A stretch of DNA of 52,680 nucleotides from Cetobacterium sp. ZOR0034 (GCF_000799075.1 NZ_JTLI01000035.1:1-52680); one strand, 5' to 3'. Counted from the first letter of the stretch, positions 32,878-41,681 are shown. Translations and numbers: made by a program. Notes: a model not told the origin generated them from the sequence alone.

Positions 32878-33870
32878 ATGCAATATAAAAATAGAGTTAT
32901 AATTATCGTTTCGAGTTTTATTTTATTATTTTTAATATGTGTTTCTCTTTTAATAGGAAATTATAAAATTGAAGTTTTAAAAGCTATAAATCTTATTTTG
33001 GGAAATGGGGATAGAAACTCTTTAGATTACAAAGTTTTATGGACCTTAAGGTTTCCAAGAATTATTATGGCTATAATAATAGGTATGCTTTTAGGAAGTA
33101 GTGGTGCTATTACTCAAACACTTTTTAGAAATCCTATGGCAGATCCATATATAATAGGAATATCAGCAAGTGGAACTTTTGGAGCAGTAATAGCCTTTTT
33201 ATTAGGATTACCAGAAAGTTATTTTGGTATTTTTGGATCTATTTTTTCTTTTATAACCTCTTTGATAATTTTTAAACTTTCAAATGGAAAAAGAGGAGGT
33301 GTTGAATTATCAACTCTCTTGATAATAGGTATAGCACTTTCAGCACTTTTAAGAGCTATGATTTCTTTAGCAATGTATTTAGTTGGAGAGGATAGTTTCA
33401 GAGTTGTTTTGTGGACTATGGGATATTTAGGCGGAGGGGACTGGAAAAAAATAGGAATACTTTTATTTCCTTTGATATTTTCATTAATATATTTCTATTT
33501 AAATCGATATAACTTAGATATTATTTTACTTTCAGATGAAGAAGCACATAGCTTAGGTATTGATATAAAAAAATTTAAATATAAAGTTTTGATGATTTCA
33601 ACATTTATGGTTGGCTTTTCAGTAGCTTTTTCAGGAATGATAGGATTTGTAGGTTTAATAATTCCTCATTTAGTGAGAATCATATTTGGAAGTAGTAATA
33701 TAAAATTAGTTCCACTCTCAATGTTTTATGGAGGAATATTTTTATTGTTATGTGATACAGTTTCGAGAGGATTATCTTCAACAATGGAGATACCAATAGG
33801 TATAGTGACAGCAATATTTGGGGCACCATTTTTTATATACTTAGCATTTAAAAGTAGAAAAGGAGTTTAA
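32878..33870 (+). CDS. FecCD-family ABC permease, second system
   Basis: A 330-residue permease with about ten helices, containing WTLRFPRIIMAIIIGMLLGSSGAITQTLFRNPMADPYIIGISASG (in sections), DEEAHSLGIDIKKFK and GFVGLIIPHLVRIIFG. Homologous to the 29781 permease but clearly divergent, so a separate system rather than a recent duplicate. ATG 32878 follows GGAGG; an upstream TTG lies in the ribosome site. It probably imports an iron, heme or corrinoid complex. No riboswitch precedes it. Confidence 0.9.
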   Translation: MQYKNRVIIIVSSFILLFLICVSLLIGNYKIEVLKAINLILGNGDRNSLDYKVLWTLRFPRIIMAIIIGMLLGSSGAITQTLFRNPMADPYIIGISASGTFGAVIAFLLGLPESYFGIFGSIFSFITSLIIFKLSNGKRGGVELSTLLIIGIALSALLRAMISLAMYLVGEDSFRVVLWTMGYLGGGDWKKIGILLFPLIFSLIYFYLNRYNLDIILLSDEEAHSLGIDIKKFKYKVLMISTFMVGFSVAFSGMIGFVGLIIPHLVRIIFGSSNIKLVPLSMFYGGIFLLLCDTVSRGLSSTMEIPIGIVTAIFGAPFFIYLAFKSRKGV

Positions 33871-33871
33871 A

Positions 33872-34654
33872 ATGAAGAGTTTAGAATTGAAAAAAATAAG
33901 CTATTCCTATGGTAAAAAAGAGATATTAAAAGATATAGATTATAAATTTTTTGAGGGTGAATTAGTTGGAATTTTAGGAGCGAATGGTTCTGGAAAAAGT
34001 ACTTTATTAAAAATTATTATGGGATTTTTGAATAGAGTTAGTGGAGATATACTCTTAAATAAAAAAAGTACAGATGAGTATTCAAGAAGAGAGTTCGCAA
34101 GAAAAGTAGCTTTTATTACACAAAGTTCAAATCAAGATGTCAATTTCACAGTTTTAGAAACTTTAAAATTAGGAAGAGTACCACATATAAAAAATTTTTT
34201 TAAAGGATTAGATTTAAAAGATGAAAGTTTAGTTCAAGAGATAGTTGATCTTCTAAAATTAGAAGACTTTTTAGAGCGAGATATAAAAACATTGAGTGGA
34301 GGAGAGTTTCAAAGAGTTTTGTTAGGAAGAGCTTTTATTCAGGAGGGTGAGGTTTTGCTTTTAGATGAACCTACTTCAGCTTTAGACATAAATTACTCAT
34401 TAGAATTTTTAGAACTTTTAAAAGATAGAGTAATACAGAAAAAGTTGATTGGAATAATAGTAATACACGATATAAATTTAGCATCTATATTTTGTGATAA
34501 GATAATTTTTATAAAAGATGGAGAGATATCTTTTGAAGGAAAGCCAAAAGATGTTATAAAGTCAAAAATTTTAGAAGAGGTTTATAACTTTAAACCTGTT
34601 ATATTAGAAGCAGATAATGAAATCTATGTTTTACCAAAAAGGAGAATAAGATGA
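33872..34654 (+). CDS. FecE-type ABC ATPase, second system
   Basis: A 260-residue ATPase: Walker A GANGSGKSTL, signature LSGGEFQRVLLGRAF, Walker B VLLLDEPTSALD and switch VIHDINLAS. It follows the permease after one base and overlaps the next gene as ATGA, so the three are one operon. Confidence 0.92.
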   Translation: MKSLELKKISYSYGKKEILKDIDYKFFEGELVGILGANGSGKSTLLKIIMGFLNRVSGDILLNKKSTDEYSRREFARKVAFITQSSNQDVNFTVLETLKLGRVPHIKNFFKGLDLKDESLVQEIVDLLKLEDFLERDIKTLSGGEFQRVLLGRAFIQEGEVLLLDEPTSALDINYSLEFLELLKDRVIQKKLIGIIVIHDINLASIFCDKIIFIKDGEISFEGKPKDVIKSKILEEVYNFKPVILEADNEIYVLPKRRIR

Positions 34655-35505
34655 AAAAATTTTTATTTTTATTTACTGTGTGTTGGTTAAAAGTATTTTC
34701 TTTAGAGATTGTTGGAGATTGGGTTGTTAGCGATAAGGGAGAGCGAGTAAAATTAAAAGAATACAATCGGATCTTAGTATATAACTTTGGTGCAGTAGAG
34801 ATTTTATATAAAATAAATGCTGAGGATAAAATTGTAGGAGTTGGAAATCATAATAAAAAAATATGGCCAGAAGAAAAGACAAAGCATTTAGCTTTAGCGG
34901 GACCTATTTCAAAACCATCAGTAGAAACAATCTTATCTTTTAATCCAGATTTGGTAATTTTTAATGTAATGGGAGAGGTAAAAGGTGAGCTCGATAAATT
35001 TGATATTCCATCTATAACATTTATAAATAAAAATTTAGATGATATATTGCATAATATATCTATTTTAGGAAAGCTTACAGCAAGAGAAGAGGAAAGTAGA
35101 AAGCTTATTTTTGAGCTAGAAGAAAAAAAGAGCTATATAAAAAAAAATTTAAAACTAGATGGAAAAGCTTTAGTTTTATATTCTAACTCACCACCAACAT
35201 CTTTTGATAAAAAATCATTGCCAGTAGAAATTTTAGAGATATTAGGATTAGAGGTTATTCAGCCAAAATTAGGAAAAAAAGCGATAATATCTTCAGAATA
35301 TATTTTAAATGAAAATCCAGATTATATAATAGGAACAAGAAGTATTAAAAATATAGATGGCATTGTAAAATCTATTCCACTTATAGAGGAAACGAAAGCA
35401 TTTAAAAATAAAGATATATATGTAATAGACTCAACCGAGATTTTAAGGGCATCACATAGAGTTTTTGATGAAATAGAAAAAATTTATAATGAACTAAAAA
35501 AATAA
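34651..35505 (+). CDS. ABC transporter binding protein, second system
   Basis: A 284-residue periplasmic binding protein with signal peptide MKKFLFLFTVCWLKVFS. KEYNRILVYNFGAVEILYKINAEDKIVGVGNH and ILSFNPDLVIFN fit the TroA-like iron-chelate binding fold (PF01497 type). Unlike usual order (binding protein first), it comes last in its operon. Cargo is not determined by the sequence; the ExbB-ExbD-TonB genes shortly downstream suggest a substrate that crosses the outer membrane by TonB, such as heme, a siderophore or a corrinoid. Confidence 0.85.
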   Translation: MKKFLFLFTVCWLKVFSLEIVGDWVVSDKGERVKLKEYNRILVYNFGAVEILYKINAEDKIVGVGNHNKKIWPEEKTKHLALAGPISKPSVETILSFNPDLVIFNVMGEVKGELDKFDIPSITFINKNLDDILHNISILGKLTAREEESRKLIFELEEKKSYIKKNLKLDGKALVLYSNSPPTSFDKKSLPVEILEILGLEVIQPKLGKKAIISSEYILNENPDYIIGTRSIKNIDGIVKSIPLIEETKAFKNKDIYVIDSTEILRASHRVFDEIEKIYNELKK

Positions 35506-35587
35506 AAATGTTGCCATATTTTAGCCATAAAAGTTTGTTAAGATATCTTTGTAAACGAAAGCGAAGAAAACTTAGGAGGTATAAGAA

Positions 35588-35965
35588 ATGAAAAAATTTT
35601 TATTGGTATCGATGATGGCATTAGGGTTAGGAACAGTAGCAATGGCAAAAGGAAATAACGGGCATAAAATGTCTTCTGAAATGATGAGAAATAATGGTGG
35701 AAAAATGATGACAAATCAATGCCAAACAAACGAAGAAAAATTAGCTATGAGAGAGAAAATGAGAACGAATCCTAAACTTCAAGAGGGAAGAATAAAATTA
35801 CAAGAAAATAAGTTAGCGATGATGAAAGAGATGGCAAAAGAGACTCCAAACTTTACAAACATAGAAAAAATAAACAAAGATAAAGCTAATATTCAAGCAG
35901 AGATGAAAACAGAGCAAATGAAAATGAGATATGAGATGTTAAAAGCAAATAAAACAGCAAATTAA
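35588..35965 (+). CDS. Met/Lys-rich periplasmic protein, Spy/CpxP-like
   Basis: A 125-residue protein with signal peptide MKKFLLVSMMALGLGTVAMA. The mature part is about 100 residues, helical, and rich in Met, Lys, Glu and Asn (NGHKMSSEMMRNNGGKMM ... IKLQENKLAMMKEMAKETP ... AEMKTEQMKMRYEMLKANK). The helical second half resembles Spy/CpxP/CnrX-type periplasmic proteins, but the LTxxQ motif is not evident. The many methionines and two N-terminal histidine/Cys positions could bind copper or another soft metal; that is inference. AGGAGG precedes the ATG; a terminator follows, so it is monocistronic. Confidence 0.65.
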   Translation: MKKFLLVSMMALGLGTVAMAKGNNGHKMSSEMMRNNGGKMMTNQCQTNEEKLAMREKMRTNPKLQEGRIKLQENKLAMMKEMAKETPNFTNIEKINKDKANIQAEMKTEQMKMRYEMLKANKTAN

Positions 35966-35971
35966 TTTATG

Positions 35972-36000
35972 AGAGCAAGGCTAATCCCTTGCTCTTTTTA
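35972..36000 (+). terminator. Terminator after the Spy-like gene
   Basis: AGAGCAAGG and CCTTGCTCT with a six-base loop, then TTTT. Confidence 0.85.
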
Positions 36001-36050
36001 ATTCTATAATATATACTTTAGTTATAGATTTTTTAAACGGAGGAGATTAG

Positions 36051-36659
36051 ATGTTATTTGATTTAAAAGCTGGGGGGCCTATTTTATATATTTTATTATT
36101 TTTATCAACGATTTCACTTGGAATTATACTAGAGAGAACAATATGTTTTATAAAAAATAAAACATCGGTAGATTTGATGTTTAAAAAAGAGATAAAAGAA
36201 CTTTTATTAGATAAAAAATATGATGAAGCTATAGAGTTTTCAAAAAAAGAGAAAGGTGTAGTTGGAAAAACTTTAACTAAATTTTTAACTCGTTATTGCC
36301 TAACGGAAGATTATAAAGATAGTGATGAGTTGCTGAGAGAGATAGAACTTGAAGAGATGGATATTTTAGAAAAAAATACATATATTTTAGGAATAATAGC
36401 TTATACCGCACCAATGATTGGTTTGTTAGGAACTGTAACAGGAATGATTTCGGCTTTTGGAAAAATTGCTGTAACAGGAACTGGAGATCCTAATGCAATT
36501 GCAGGCGGAATTTCACAGGCTTTATTGACAACAGCGGGTGGGTTAATTATAGCTATCCCATCAATAATAGCTTATAATATTTTTAATAAAAAGATAGAAA
36601 AAATGAGTTTAGAAGTAGAAAAAATAGCAACATTTATAGTAAATATTGTAAAGAGGTAA
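36051..36659 (+). CDS. exbB: TonB energy-transducing protein ExbB
   Basis: A 202-residue MotA/TolQ/ExbB family proton-channel protein. Three membrane helices: residues about 10-28 (GPILYILLFLSTISLGIIL), about 108-130 (YILGIIAYTAPMIGLLGTVTGMISAF) and about 150-175 (LLTTAGGLIIAIPSIIAYN). The second helix carries the family's GLLGTVTGM block. With ExbD it uses the proton gradient to energise TonB. GGAGGAG precedes the ATG. First of a three-gene operon. Confidence 0.93.
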   Translation: MLFDLKAGGPILYILLFLSTISLGIILERTICFIKNKTSVDLMFKKEIKELLLDKKYDEAIEFSKKEKGVVGKTLTKFLTRYCLTEDYKDSDELLREIELEEMDILEKNTYILGIIAYTAPMIGLLGTVTGMISAFGKIAVTGTGDPNAIAGGISQALLTTAGGLIIAIPSIIAYNIFNKKIEKMSLEVEKIATFIVNIVKR

Positions 36660-36664
36660 TATTT

Positions 36665-37054
36665 ATGAAGAGAAGAACGAAGAAAAGAAGTTTAGCTACT
36701 CCAGATTTGACACCTCTAATAGATGTAGTATTTTTATTGTTGATATTTTTTATGCTAGTTACAACTTTTGATAAATATAGTGGATTTAAATTGGAGCTTC
36801 CAAAATCTGGAGCTATATCAGAGAGTTCAAATTTAGAGTATGAATTAATTATAGATAAAGATGAAAAATATTATATTTCAGTAGATAAAATTTCAACTGA
36901 AATAATGTTAGAGAATCTATCTGAGAAACTTAAGAATGTAAAAGAGATAACAATTAGTGCAGATAAAGATTTAAGATATGAAGTTGTAGTTAAAGCTATT
37001 GCTAAATTAAAAGATATAGGAATAGATAAAGTGGAGCTGAATTTTAATGAATAA
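36665..37054 (+). CDS. exbD: TonB energy-transducing protein ExbD
   Basis: A 129-residue ExbD/TolR protein: basic N-terminus, a single membrane helix preceded by PDLTPLIDVVFLLLIFFMLVTT, with the conserved membrane Asp (LIDVVF) needed for proton coupling, then a periplasmic domain of about 85 residues. Overlaps tonB by 8 bp. Confidence 0.93.
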   Translation: MKRRTKKRSLATPDLTPLIDVVFLLLIFFMLVTTFDKYSGFKLELPKSGAISESSNLEYELIIDKDEKYYISVDKISTEIMLENLSEKLKNVKEITISADKDLRYEVVVKAIAKLKDIGIDKVELNFNE

Positions 37055-37715
37055 ATTTTATATTTTATCAGCAGTTTTACATACTTTAGTAGTAGGTATG
37101 TTTTTATTTCTCACTACAGAGGAAGAGATAAAATTTAAAGAGAAAAAAAATATAGTTGTATCCGTGAGAAATAATAGAGCTATAAGTAATAACACAGAAG
37201 CTAGTTCAAAACCTAAAAACATTGCATCTGAGATAGAAAGTGAAGCTAAAAAAAACGATGAGAAGATAATACAAAAAAAACAAGAAAAAAAACAAGAAAA
37301 TAAAGTTATAAAAGAGGTAGAAAAAGCCAAAGTTAAAAAGATAGAATCGCCTAAAAAAGAGGTACAATATAATGAATTTCAAGATAATAATAGATTTTTA
37401 CAAGGGGAAGATGGAGTATTTACTGCAATTTCTTTAGAAGGAATAGAGTATGAAATATTAAAAGAGGTTGATCCTAAATATCCCATTAGAGCTAAAAAAT
37501 CAGGTTATAAAGGTATTGGAATAATTAGGGTGAAATTTCTTGTAGATGTTGACGGTAGTGTAAAAAATATAGAGTTTTTATCAGGTGAACAAAAATTTGG
37601 ATTTAAAGAGGAAGTAGAAAAGGCACTCAATCAATGGAGATTTAAACCAATTCAATATAAAAATAAAAATATAAGAGTACATTTTGAAAAAGAGTTTAAA
37701 TTTAAAAACATTTGA
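37047..37715 (+). CDS. tonB: TonB protein
   Basis: A 222-residue protein with one N-terminal membrane helix (YILSAVLHTLVVGMFLFL, including the SxxxH-like SAVLH), a Lys/Glu-rich periplasmic linker from about 25 to 110 instead of the usual Pro-rich one, and a C-terminal TonB domain (VDPKYPIRAKKSGYKGIGIIRVKFLVDVDGSVKNIEFLSG ... FKEEVEKALNQWRFKPI). It carries energy from ExbBD to outer-membrane receptors. No such receptor gene is in the window. Confidence 0.92.
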   Translation: MNKFYILSAVLHTLVVGMFLFLTTEEEIKFKEKKNIVVSVRNNRAISNNTEASSKPKNIASEIESEAKKNDEKIIQKKQEKKQENKVIKEVEKAKVKKIESPKKEVQYNEFQDNNRFLQGEDGVFTAISLEGIEYEILKEVDPKYPIRAKKSGYKGIGIIRVKFLVDVDGSVKNIEFLSGEQKFGFKEEVEKALNQWRFKPIQYKNKNIRVHFEKEFKFKNI

Positions 37716-37734
37716 AAATAGTAGCATGGAGTTG

Positions 37735-37764
37735 GGTAGAGTTTAATAAGCTCTACCTATTTTT
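37735..37764 (+). terminator. Terminator after tonB
   Basis: GGTAGAG and CTCTACC with a nine-base loop, then TATTTTT. Confidence 0.7.
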
Positions 37765-37781
37765 ATAAGAAAGGGGAAGTT

Positions 37782-38987
37782 ATGGATTTTAAATTGGGAT
37801 TAGATCAAAGTTTGAAAATAGCTTTATCTCTAGAGATGAAGTTATCTATTGATATATTAAAAATGAGTTTGAAAGAATTAAAAGAATTTTTGAAAGAAAA
37901 AGAGGAGAAATATCCAGGAATTGAGATAGTTTATCCAAAGCAGATAAAATCAAAATCTACTGAAGTAGAAACCTATTTAGAAAACATATCGGATTCAGAA
38001 GAGAGTTTAATAGATTTTTTAGAGGAACAGATTAGTTATTTAACTTTATCAAAAGAGATAAAAAATATTTTAGAATATTTAATAAATAATTTAGATGAAC
38101 GTGGTTATTTAGATGGTTCCTTGGAAGAGTTAAGAAAAGATGGGGGATATAAAAGTGTTGTTTTTAAAGAGAGCTTAAGTATTTTAAGAAAGTTAGATCC
38201 AATTGGAGTAGGAGCTTTTGATCTTATCGATTGTTTAAAAATACAACTTTTAAACAGAGGAATAAAAGAAAGAAAAATAGAGGAAATTCTTGAAAAGAAT
38301 TTAGAAGATATAGCCAATACAAATTTGAATAAAATCTGTTTAGAAAGAGAGATTGATATGTCTACTCTAAAAAGATACATAGAGGTAATAAAAACCTTGA
38401 ATCCGAAACCAGCAAGAGGATACTATGTAAATAAAAAAACGAAATACATCATACCAGATATTAATCTAGATATAATAGCTGATGAGATTATAATAACTTT
38501 AAATGAAGAGGAAATCCCAAAAATTAAAGTAAGAACAGATGATAAACAAAGCTATAATTTAGCTTTAACATTAGAAAGAAGTATTCAAAAAAGACAAAAA
38601 ACACTTTTAAAAGTAAGTAATTATATTTTAAATTATCAAAAAGATTTTATATTAAGAAATGCTCCATTAAAAACCTTAAAAATAAAAGATATTGCTTACG
38701 AATTAGATTTACATGAATCAACAATATCAAGAGCTATAAAGGATAAGTTTTTAAAAAGTGGTAGTAGAATCGAGAGTCTAAAAAAATATATAGTTTTAGA
38801 TGAAAAAAATCAATATATAAAGAATCAAATATTAGAAATTATAGATTTGGAAAATAAAAAAAATCCTTTATCAGATGAAAAAATATTGAAAGAACTCTGC
38901 AATAGAGGTGTTATGATTCAAAGAAGAACAATAGCTAAATATAGAGATGAACTGGGAATACCCTCTAGTCGTCATAGAAAAAAATAG
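37782..38987 (+). CDS. rpoN: RNA polymerase sigma-54 factor
   Basis: A 401-residue RpoN, somewhat shorter than the E. coli protein. The N-terminal activator-contact region is short (GLDQSLKIALSLEMKLSIDILKMSLKELKEFL). The core-binding part includes SLSILRKLDPIGVGAFDLIDCL. The C-terminal helix-turn-helix (IKDIAYELDLHESTISRAIKDKF) and the RpoN box QRRTIAKYRDELGIPSS follow, ending in HRKK. It directs RNA polymerase to -24/-12 promoters, such as the one at 21643, with an AAA+ activator. The ATG follows GGGGAAG. Region II is reduced. Confidence 0.95.
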   Translation: MDFKLGLDQSLKIALSLEMKLSIDILKMSLKELKEFLKEKEEKYPGIEIVYPKQIKSKSTEVETYLENISDSEESLIDFLEEQISYLTLSKEIKNILEYLINNLDERGYLDGSLEELRKDGGYKSVVFKESLSILRKLDPIGVGAFDLIDCLKIQLLNRGIKERKIEEILEKNLEDIANTNLNKICLEREIDMSTLKRYIEVIKTLNPKPARGYYVNKKTKYIIPDINLDIIADEIIITLNEEEIPKIKVRTDDKQSYNLALTLERSIQKRQKTLLKVSNYILNYQKDFILRNAPLKTLKIKDIAYELDLHESTISRAIKDKFLKSGSRIESLKKYIVLDEKNQYIKNQILEIIDLENKKNPLSDEKILKELCNRGVMIQRRTIAKYRDELGIPSSRHRKK

Positions 38988-39005
38988 GTAATAAAAAATT
39001 ATTTG

Positions 39006-39014
39006 TGATATAAT
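39006..39014 (+). promoter_or_regulatory. Extended -10 promoter of the GntR regulator gene
   Basis: TGATATAAT: a TGn-extended perfect TATAAT. No good -35 is visible, as common for extended -10 promoters. It lies about 100 bp before the gene. Confidence 0.5.
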
Positions 39015-39111
39015 AAAGCCTAAAGATTATTTTTGTATTAAATATATGAATAGTATAATTGAATGGATAAATTAGTGTGATTTACGACGAGTTAAAAAGA
39101 AGGGGAATATA

Positions 39112-39765
39112 ATGGTTATAAAGAAAAAAAAATCAATCCGTGAACAAGTATATGATTATTTAAAAGATGAGATTGTAAATGGAAACATAAAAGAAGGGAG
39201 CAGGATAGTAGAAGAAGAATATGCTGAAAGATTAAATATAAGCAGAACACCCCTTAGAGAAGCTCTTAGAATGTTAGAGTTAGAAGGGCTTGTAGAAGCT
39301 AGAGAAAAAGGTGGAGTAACAGTTCCCAAAACTACTAAAAAAGATGTTGAAGAGGTTGTTAAAATAAGAATAGCTTTAGAAACAGTTATATTTGAAGAGT
39401 TATTTGAAAAAGTTACTTTAGAAGATATTAAAAAATTAGAGGAGAATATATATAAGGCAGATGCAATAGTAAATGATGAAGTTAAATGTTTAGAAGTATT
39501 TAAATATTTCTCAGAATTTAATAAGATTTTATATGCAATTTCTGATTTACCAAGAGTTATTCATCTAATAAATAATTTGAACTTATATCTAAAAAAGTTT
39601 AGAAAGATATCTGCTGAGAATAATGAAAGAAGATTAAGTGCACATGCTGATCATATGAAAATAGTAGAATTAATAAAAAGTGGAAAAAAGCATGAAGCGA
39701 TTGAAGTTAATAGAAAACACTTGCTAGAAGCTAAAGAGTTTTTAATAAAGCAGGTTGAAAGTTAA
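39112..39765 (+). CDS. GntR/FadR-family (FCD) transcriptional regulator
   Basis: A 217-residue regulator: winged-helix domain (IREQVYDYLKDEIVNGNIKEGSRIVEEEYAERLNISRTPLREALRMLELEGLVEAREKGG, residues about 8-65, described in sections) and an all-helical FCD ligand-binding domain. In the second domain the last metal-ligand His residues seem to be in SAHADHMKIV and NRKHLLEAK. The gene is directly upstream of the citrate/oxaloacetate operon, whose promoter carries two GTATAC-type palindromes matching the FadR-subfamily operator. The ligand is probably citrate or another carboxylate; that is inferred from context. Confidence 0.88.
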   Translation: MVIKKKKSIREQVYDYLKDEIVNGNIKEGSRIVEEEYAERLNISRTPLREALRMLELEGLVEAREKGGVTVPKTTKKDVEEVVKIRIALETVIFEELFEKVTLEDIKKLEENIYKADAIVNDEVKCLEVFKYFSEFNKILYAISDLPRVIHLINNLNLYLKKFRKISAENNERRLSAHADHMKIVELIKSGKKHEAIEVNRKHLLEAKEFLIKQVES

Positions 39766-39793
39766 AAATCAGAAGAAATTCTGATTTTTTTTT
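39764..39793 (+). terminator. Terminator after the GntR gene
   Basis: AAAAATCAGAA and TTCTGATTTTT with a GAAA loop, then more T. Confidence 0.92.
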
Positions 39794-39856
39794 GGAAAAG
39801 TAGGTCACACTGTACTAAAATTATATTTTTTATAGGATTAAAGATAGAAAAATAAT

Positions 39857-39884
39857 TTGACAAATATGAAAAATGTTGTATACT
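39857..39884 (+). promoter_or_regulatory. Promoter of the oad-cit operon
   Basis: TTGACA at 39857-39862 and TATACT at 39879-39884, spacer 16. The -10 is inside the first GntR-type palindrome. Confidence 0.75.
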
Positions 39885-39911
39885 GTATTGTAAATATAAA
39901 ATTGTATACAG
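39876..39911. promoter_or_regulatory. Two GntR/FadR-type operators on the citrate promoter
   Basis: TTGTATACTG (39876-39885) and TTGTATACAG (39902-39911) each contain the palindrome GTATAC flanked as in the FadR-subfamily consensus yGTM-KACy. Their starts are 26 bp apart. The first covers the -10 element, so binding would block transcription. Confidence 0.65.
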
Positions 39912-39943
39912 AATACGGGACACTGAATGCCGAGGAGGATATT

Positions 39944-41329
39944 TTGAAAAATAAGGTTAAAATAACGGAAACTTGTCTAAGAGATGGACACCAATCTCTA
40001 ATAGCAACAAGATTGACAACTGCTGAAATCCTTCCAATTGTTGAGAAGATGGATGAAGTTGGATATCATGCTTTAGAAGTTTGGGGAGGAGCCACTTTTG
40101 ATGCTTGTATTAGATTCTTAAATGAAGACCCTTGGGAAAGACTTAGAGAAATCAAGAAAAGAGCTAAAAAAACAAAACTACAAATGCTTTTAAGAGGTCA
40201 AAACCTTTTAGGATACAGACACTATGCAGATGATATAGTTGAAGAGTTTGTAAAAAAATCAATTGAAAATGGTATCGATATAATCAGAATATTCGATGCA
40301 CTTAATGATACAAGAAACTTAAAAGTTGCTGCTGAAGCAACTAAAAAATATGGAGGACATTGCCAACTTTCAATAGCTTATACAATAAGTCCTGTTCATA
40401 CAACAGAGTACTATAAAGAGTTAGCTAAAGAGATGGAAGCTATGGGAGCAGACTCAATTGTAATAAAAGATATGGCTGGAATACTTCTTCCTGAAACAGG
40501 ATACAACCTAGTAAAAGAGTTAAAGTCTGTTTTAAATGTTCCTTTAGAGTTACATACTCATGCTACAAGTGGAATAGCAAGTATGTTATACCTAAGAGCT
40601 GTAGATGCTGGAATTGATATTATTGATACAGGGATATCTACTTTTGCAGGAGGAACAGCACAGCCAGCAACAGAATCTATGGTTAGAACTTTTGAAGGTG
40701 GAGAAAGAGACCCAGAGTTAAATTTAACACTTTTAAAAGAGATTGCAGAATACTTCAAACCAATTAGAAAAAAATATGTAGATGAGAAAGTTTTAAATAT
40801 GCAAGCTTACTTCGTTGAGCCAAGCATTTTAGAATATCAACTACCTGGTGGAATGTTATCAAACTTAGTATCTCAACTTACAGCGCAAAAAGCTGCTGAT
40901 AAATATGAAGATGTACTAAAAGAGATTCCAAGAGTAAGAGAGGACTTAGGATTCCCTCCACTAGTTACGCCACTTAGTCAAATGGTTGGAACTCAAGCGG
41001 TATTTAATGTATTGACTGGAGAAAGATATAAGATGGTACCAAAAGAGATTAAGGATTATGTAAAAGGTCTTTATGGAAAATCACCAGCTCCAATGTCAGA
41101 AGAGGTAAAGAAAAAAATAATTGGAGATGAAGCTGTTTTCACAGGAAGACCAGCAGACCTTCTAAAGCCAGAATATGACGAGATAAAAAGAGAGATTGGC
41201 GATTTAGCAAAATCTCCTGAAGATGTTCTAATGTATGCTATGTTCCCACAAATAGCTAGACCTTACTTAGAGAATAGAGATAAACCAAAAGTAGAAAAAG
41301 AATATAGAAGTATAAATATAGTATTTTAG
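39944..41329 (+). CDS. oadA: Oxaloacetate decarboxylase alpha chain, carboxyltransferase domain only
   Basis: A 461-residue carboxyltransferase with ITETCLRDGHQSLIATRL (metal Asp), the carboxy-transfer lysine in VIKDMAG and metal ligands in LELHTHATSG, then the PYC/OadA conserved C-terminal helical part. It lacks the C-terminal biotinyl domain of classical OadA; biotin is on a separate protein two genes later. It moves CO2 from oxaloacetate to biotin, giving pyruvate. The start is TTG 39944, five bases after GAGGAGG; longer in-frame extensions overlap the promoter. Pyruvate carboxylase or glutaconyl-type homologues exist, but the gamma and beta chains and citrate lyase nearby settle the role. 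Confidence 0.92.
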   Translation: MKNKVKITETCLRDGHQSLIATRLTTAEILPIVEKMDEVGYHALEVWGGATFDACIRFLNEDPWERLREIKKRAKKTKLQMLLRGQNLLGYRHYADDIVEEFVKKSIENGIDIIRIFDALNDTRNLKVAAEATKKYGGHCQLSIAYTISPVHTTEYYKELAKEMEAMGADSIVIKDMAGILLPETGYNLVKELKSVLNVPLELHTHATSGIASMLYLRAVDAGIDIIDTGISTFAGGTAQPATESMVRTFEGGERDPELNLTLLKEIAEYFKPIRKKYVDEKVLNMQAYFVEPSILEYQLPGGMLSNLVSQLTAQKAADKYEDVLKEIPRVREDLGFPPLVTPLSQMVGTQAVFNVLTGERYKMVPKEIKDYVKGLYGKSPAPMSEEVKKKIIGDEAVFTGRPADLLKPEYDEIKREIGDLAKSPEDVLMYAMFPQIARPYLENRDKPKVEKEYRSINIVF

Positions 41330-41353
41330 TTGAAAGGAGAATGATTTATAAGA

Positions 41354-41665
41354 ATGTTTAAAGACGCAATAACGCTTATGATAGCTCTTGAAATAACGTT
41401 AATAAGTATGCTTGTTGTATTTACAATATTAGCAATATTAGCTTTCGTTCTTTCACTGTTTAAATATATTCCAGCAGAGAAAGCGGTAGAGGTAAAAAAA
41501 GCTACACCAGCAGTAACACCAGCAAAGGTAGAAAGAGAAAAGTTTGATCCATCAAAGATAACAAGCGAAGAGATGAGAGTAGCTATGATGGTAGCATGTA
41601 TAGAGGCAGCTGGAGAAGATAAGGATGCCAATATAAGAGTTGTAGGAATAAAAGAATTAAACTAA
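41354..41665 (+). CDS. oadG: Oxaloacetate decarboxylase gamma chain
   Basis: A 103-residue OadG protein: an N-terminal membrane helix ([26 protein letters not shown]), a Pro/Ala/Lys linker, and a conserved tail with [17 protein letters not shown]. It anchors the alpha chain to the membrane beta chain. The AAAGGAG site is 13 bases from the ATG, longer than usual, so expression may be low or coupled. Confidence 0.88.
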   Translation: MFKDAITLMIALEITLISMLVVFTILAILAFVLSLFKYIPAEKAVEVKKATPAVTPAKVEREKFDPSKITSEEMRVAMMVACIEAAGEDKDANIRVVGIKELN

Positions 41666-41681
41666 TAGGAGTGTAATAAAA

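Noticed and set aside
35505..35587. Promoter of the Met-rich protein gene (TTGCCA ... TAAGAT)
   Set aside because: The spacer would be 22 bases; no acceptable alternative pair was found by eye.
39857..39943. Longer N-terminus for the oxaloacetate decarboxylase alpha chain
   Set aside because: The extension begins at the -35 element and covers both operators; TTG 39944 has a strong GAGGAGG and matches the family start.
41326..41631. Minus-strand frame opposite the decarboxylase gamma chain
   Set aside because: Complement of a recognisable OadG gene; no independent support.
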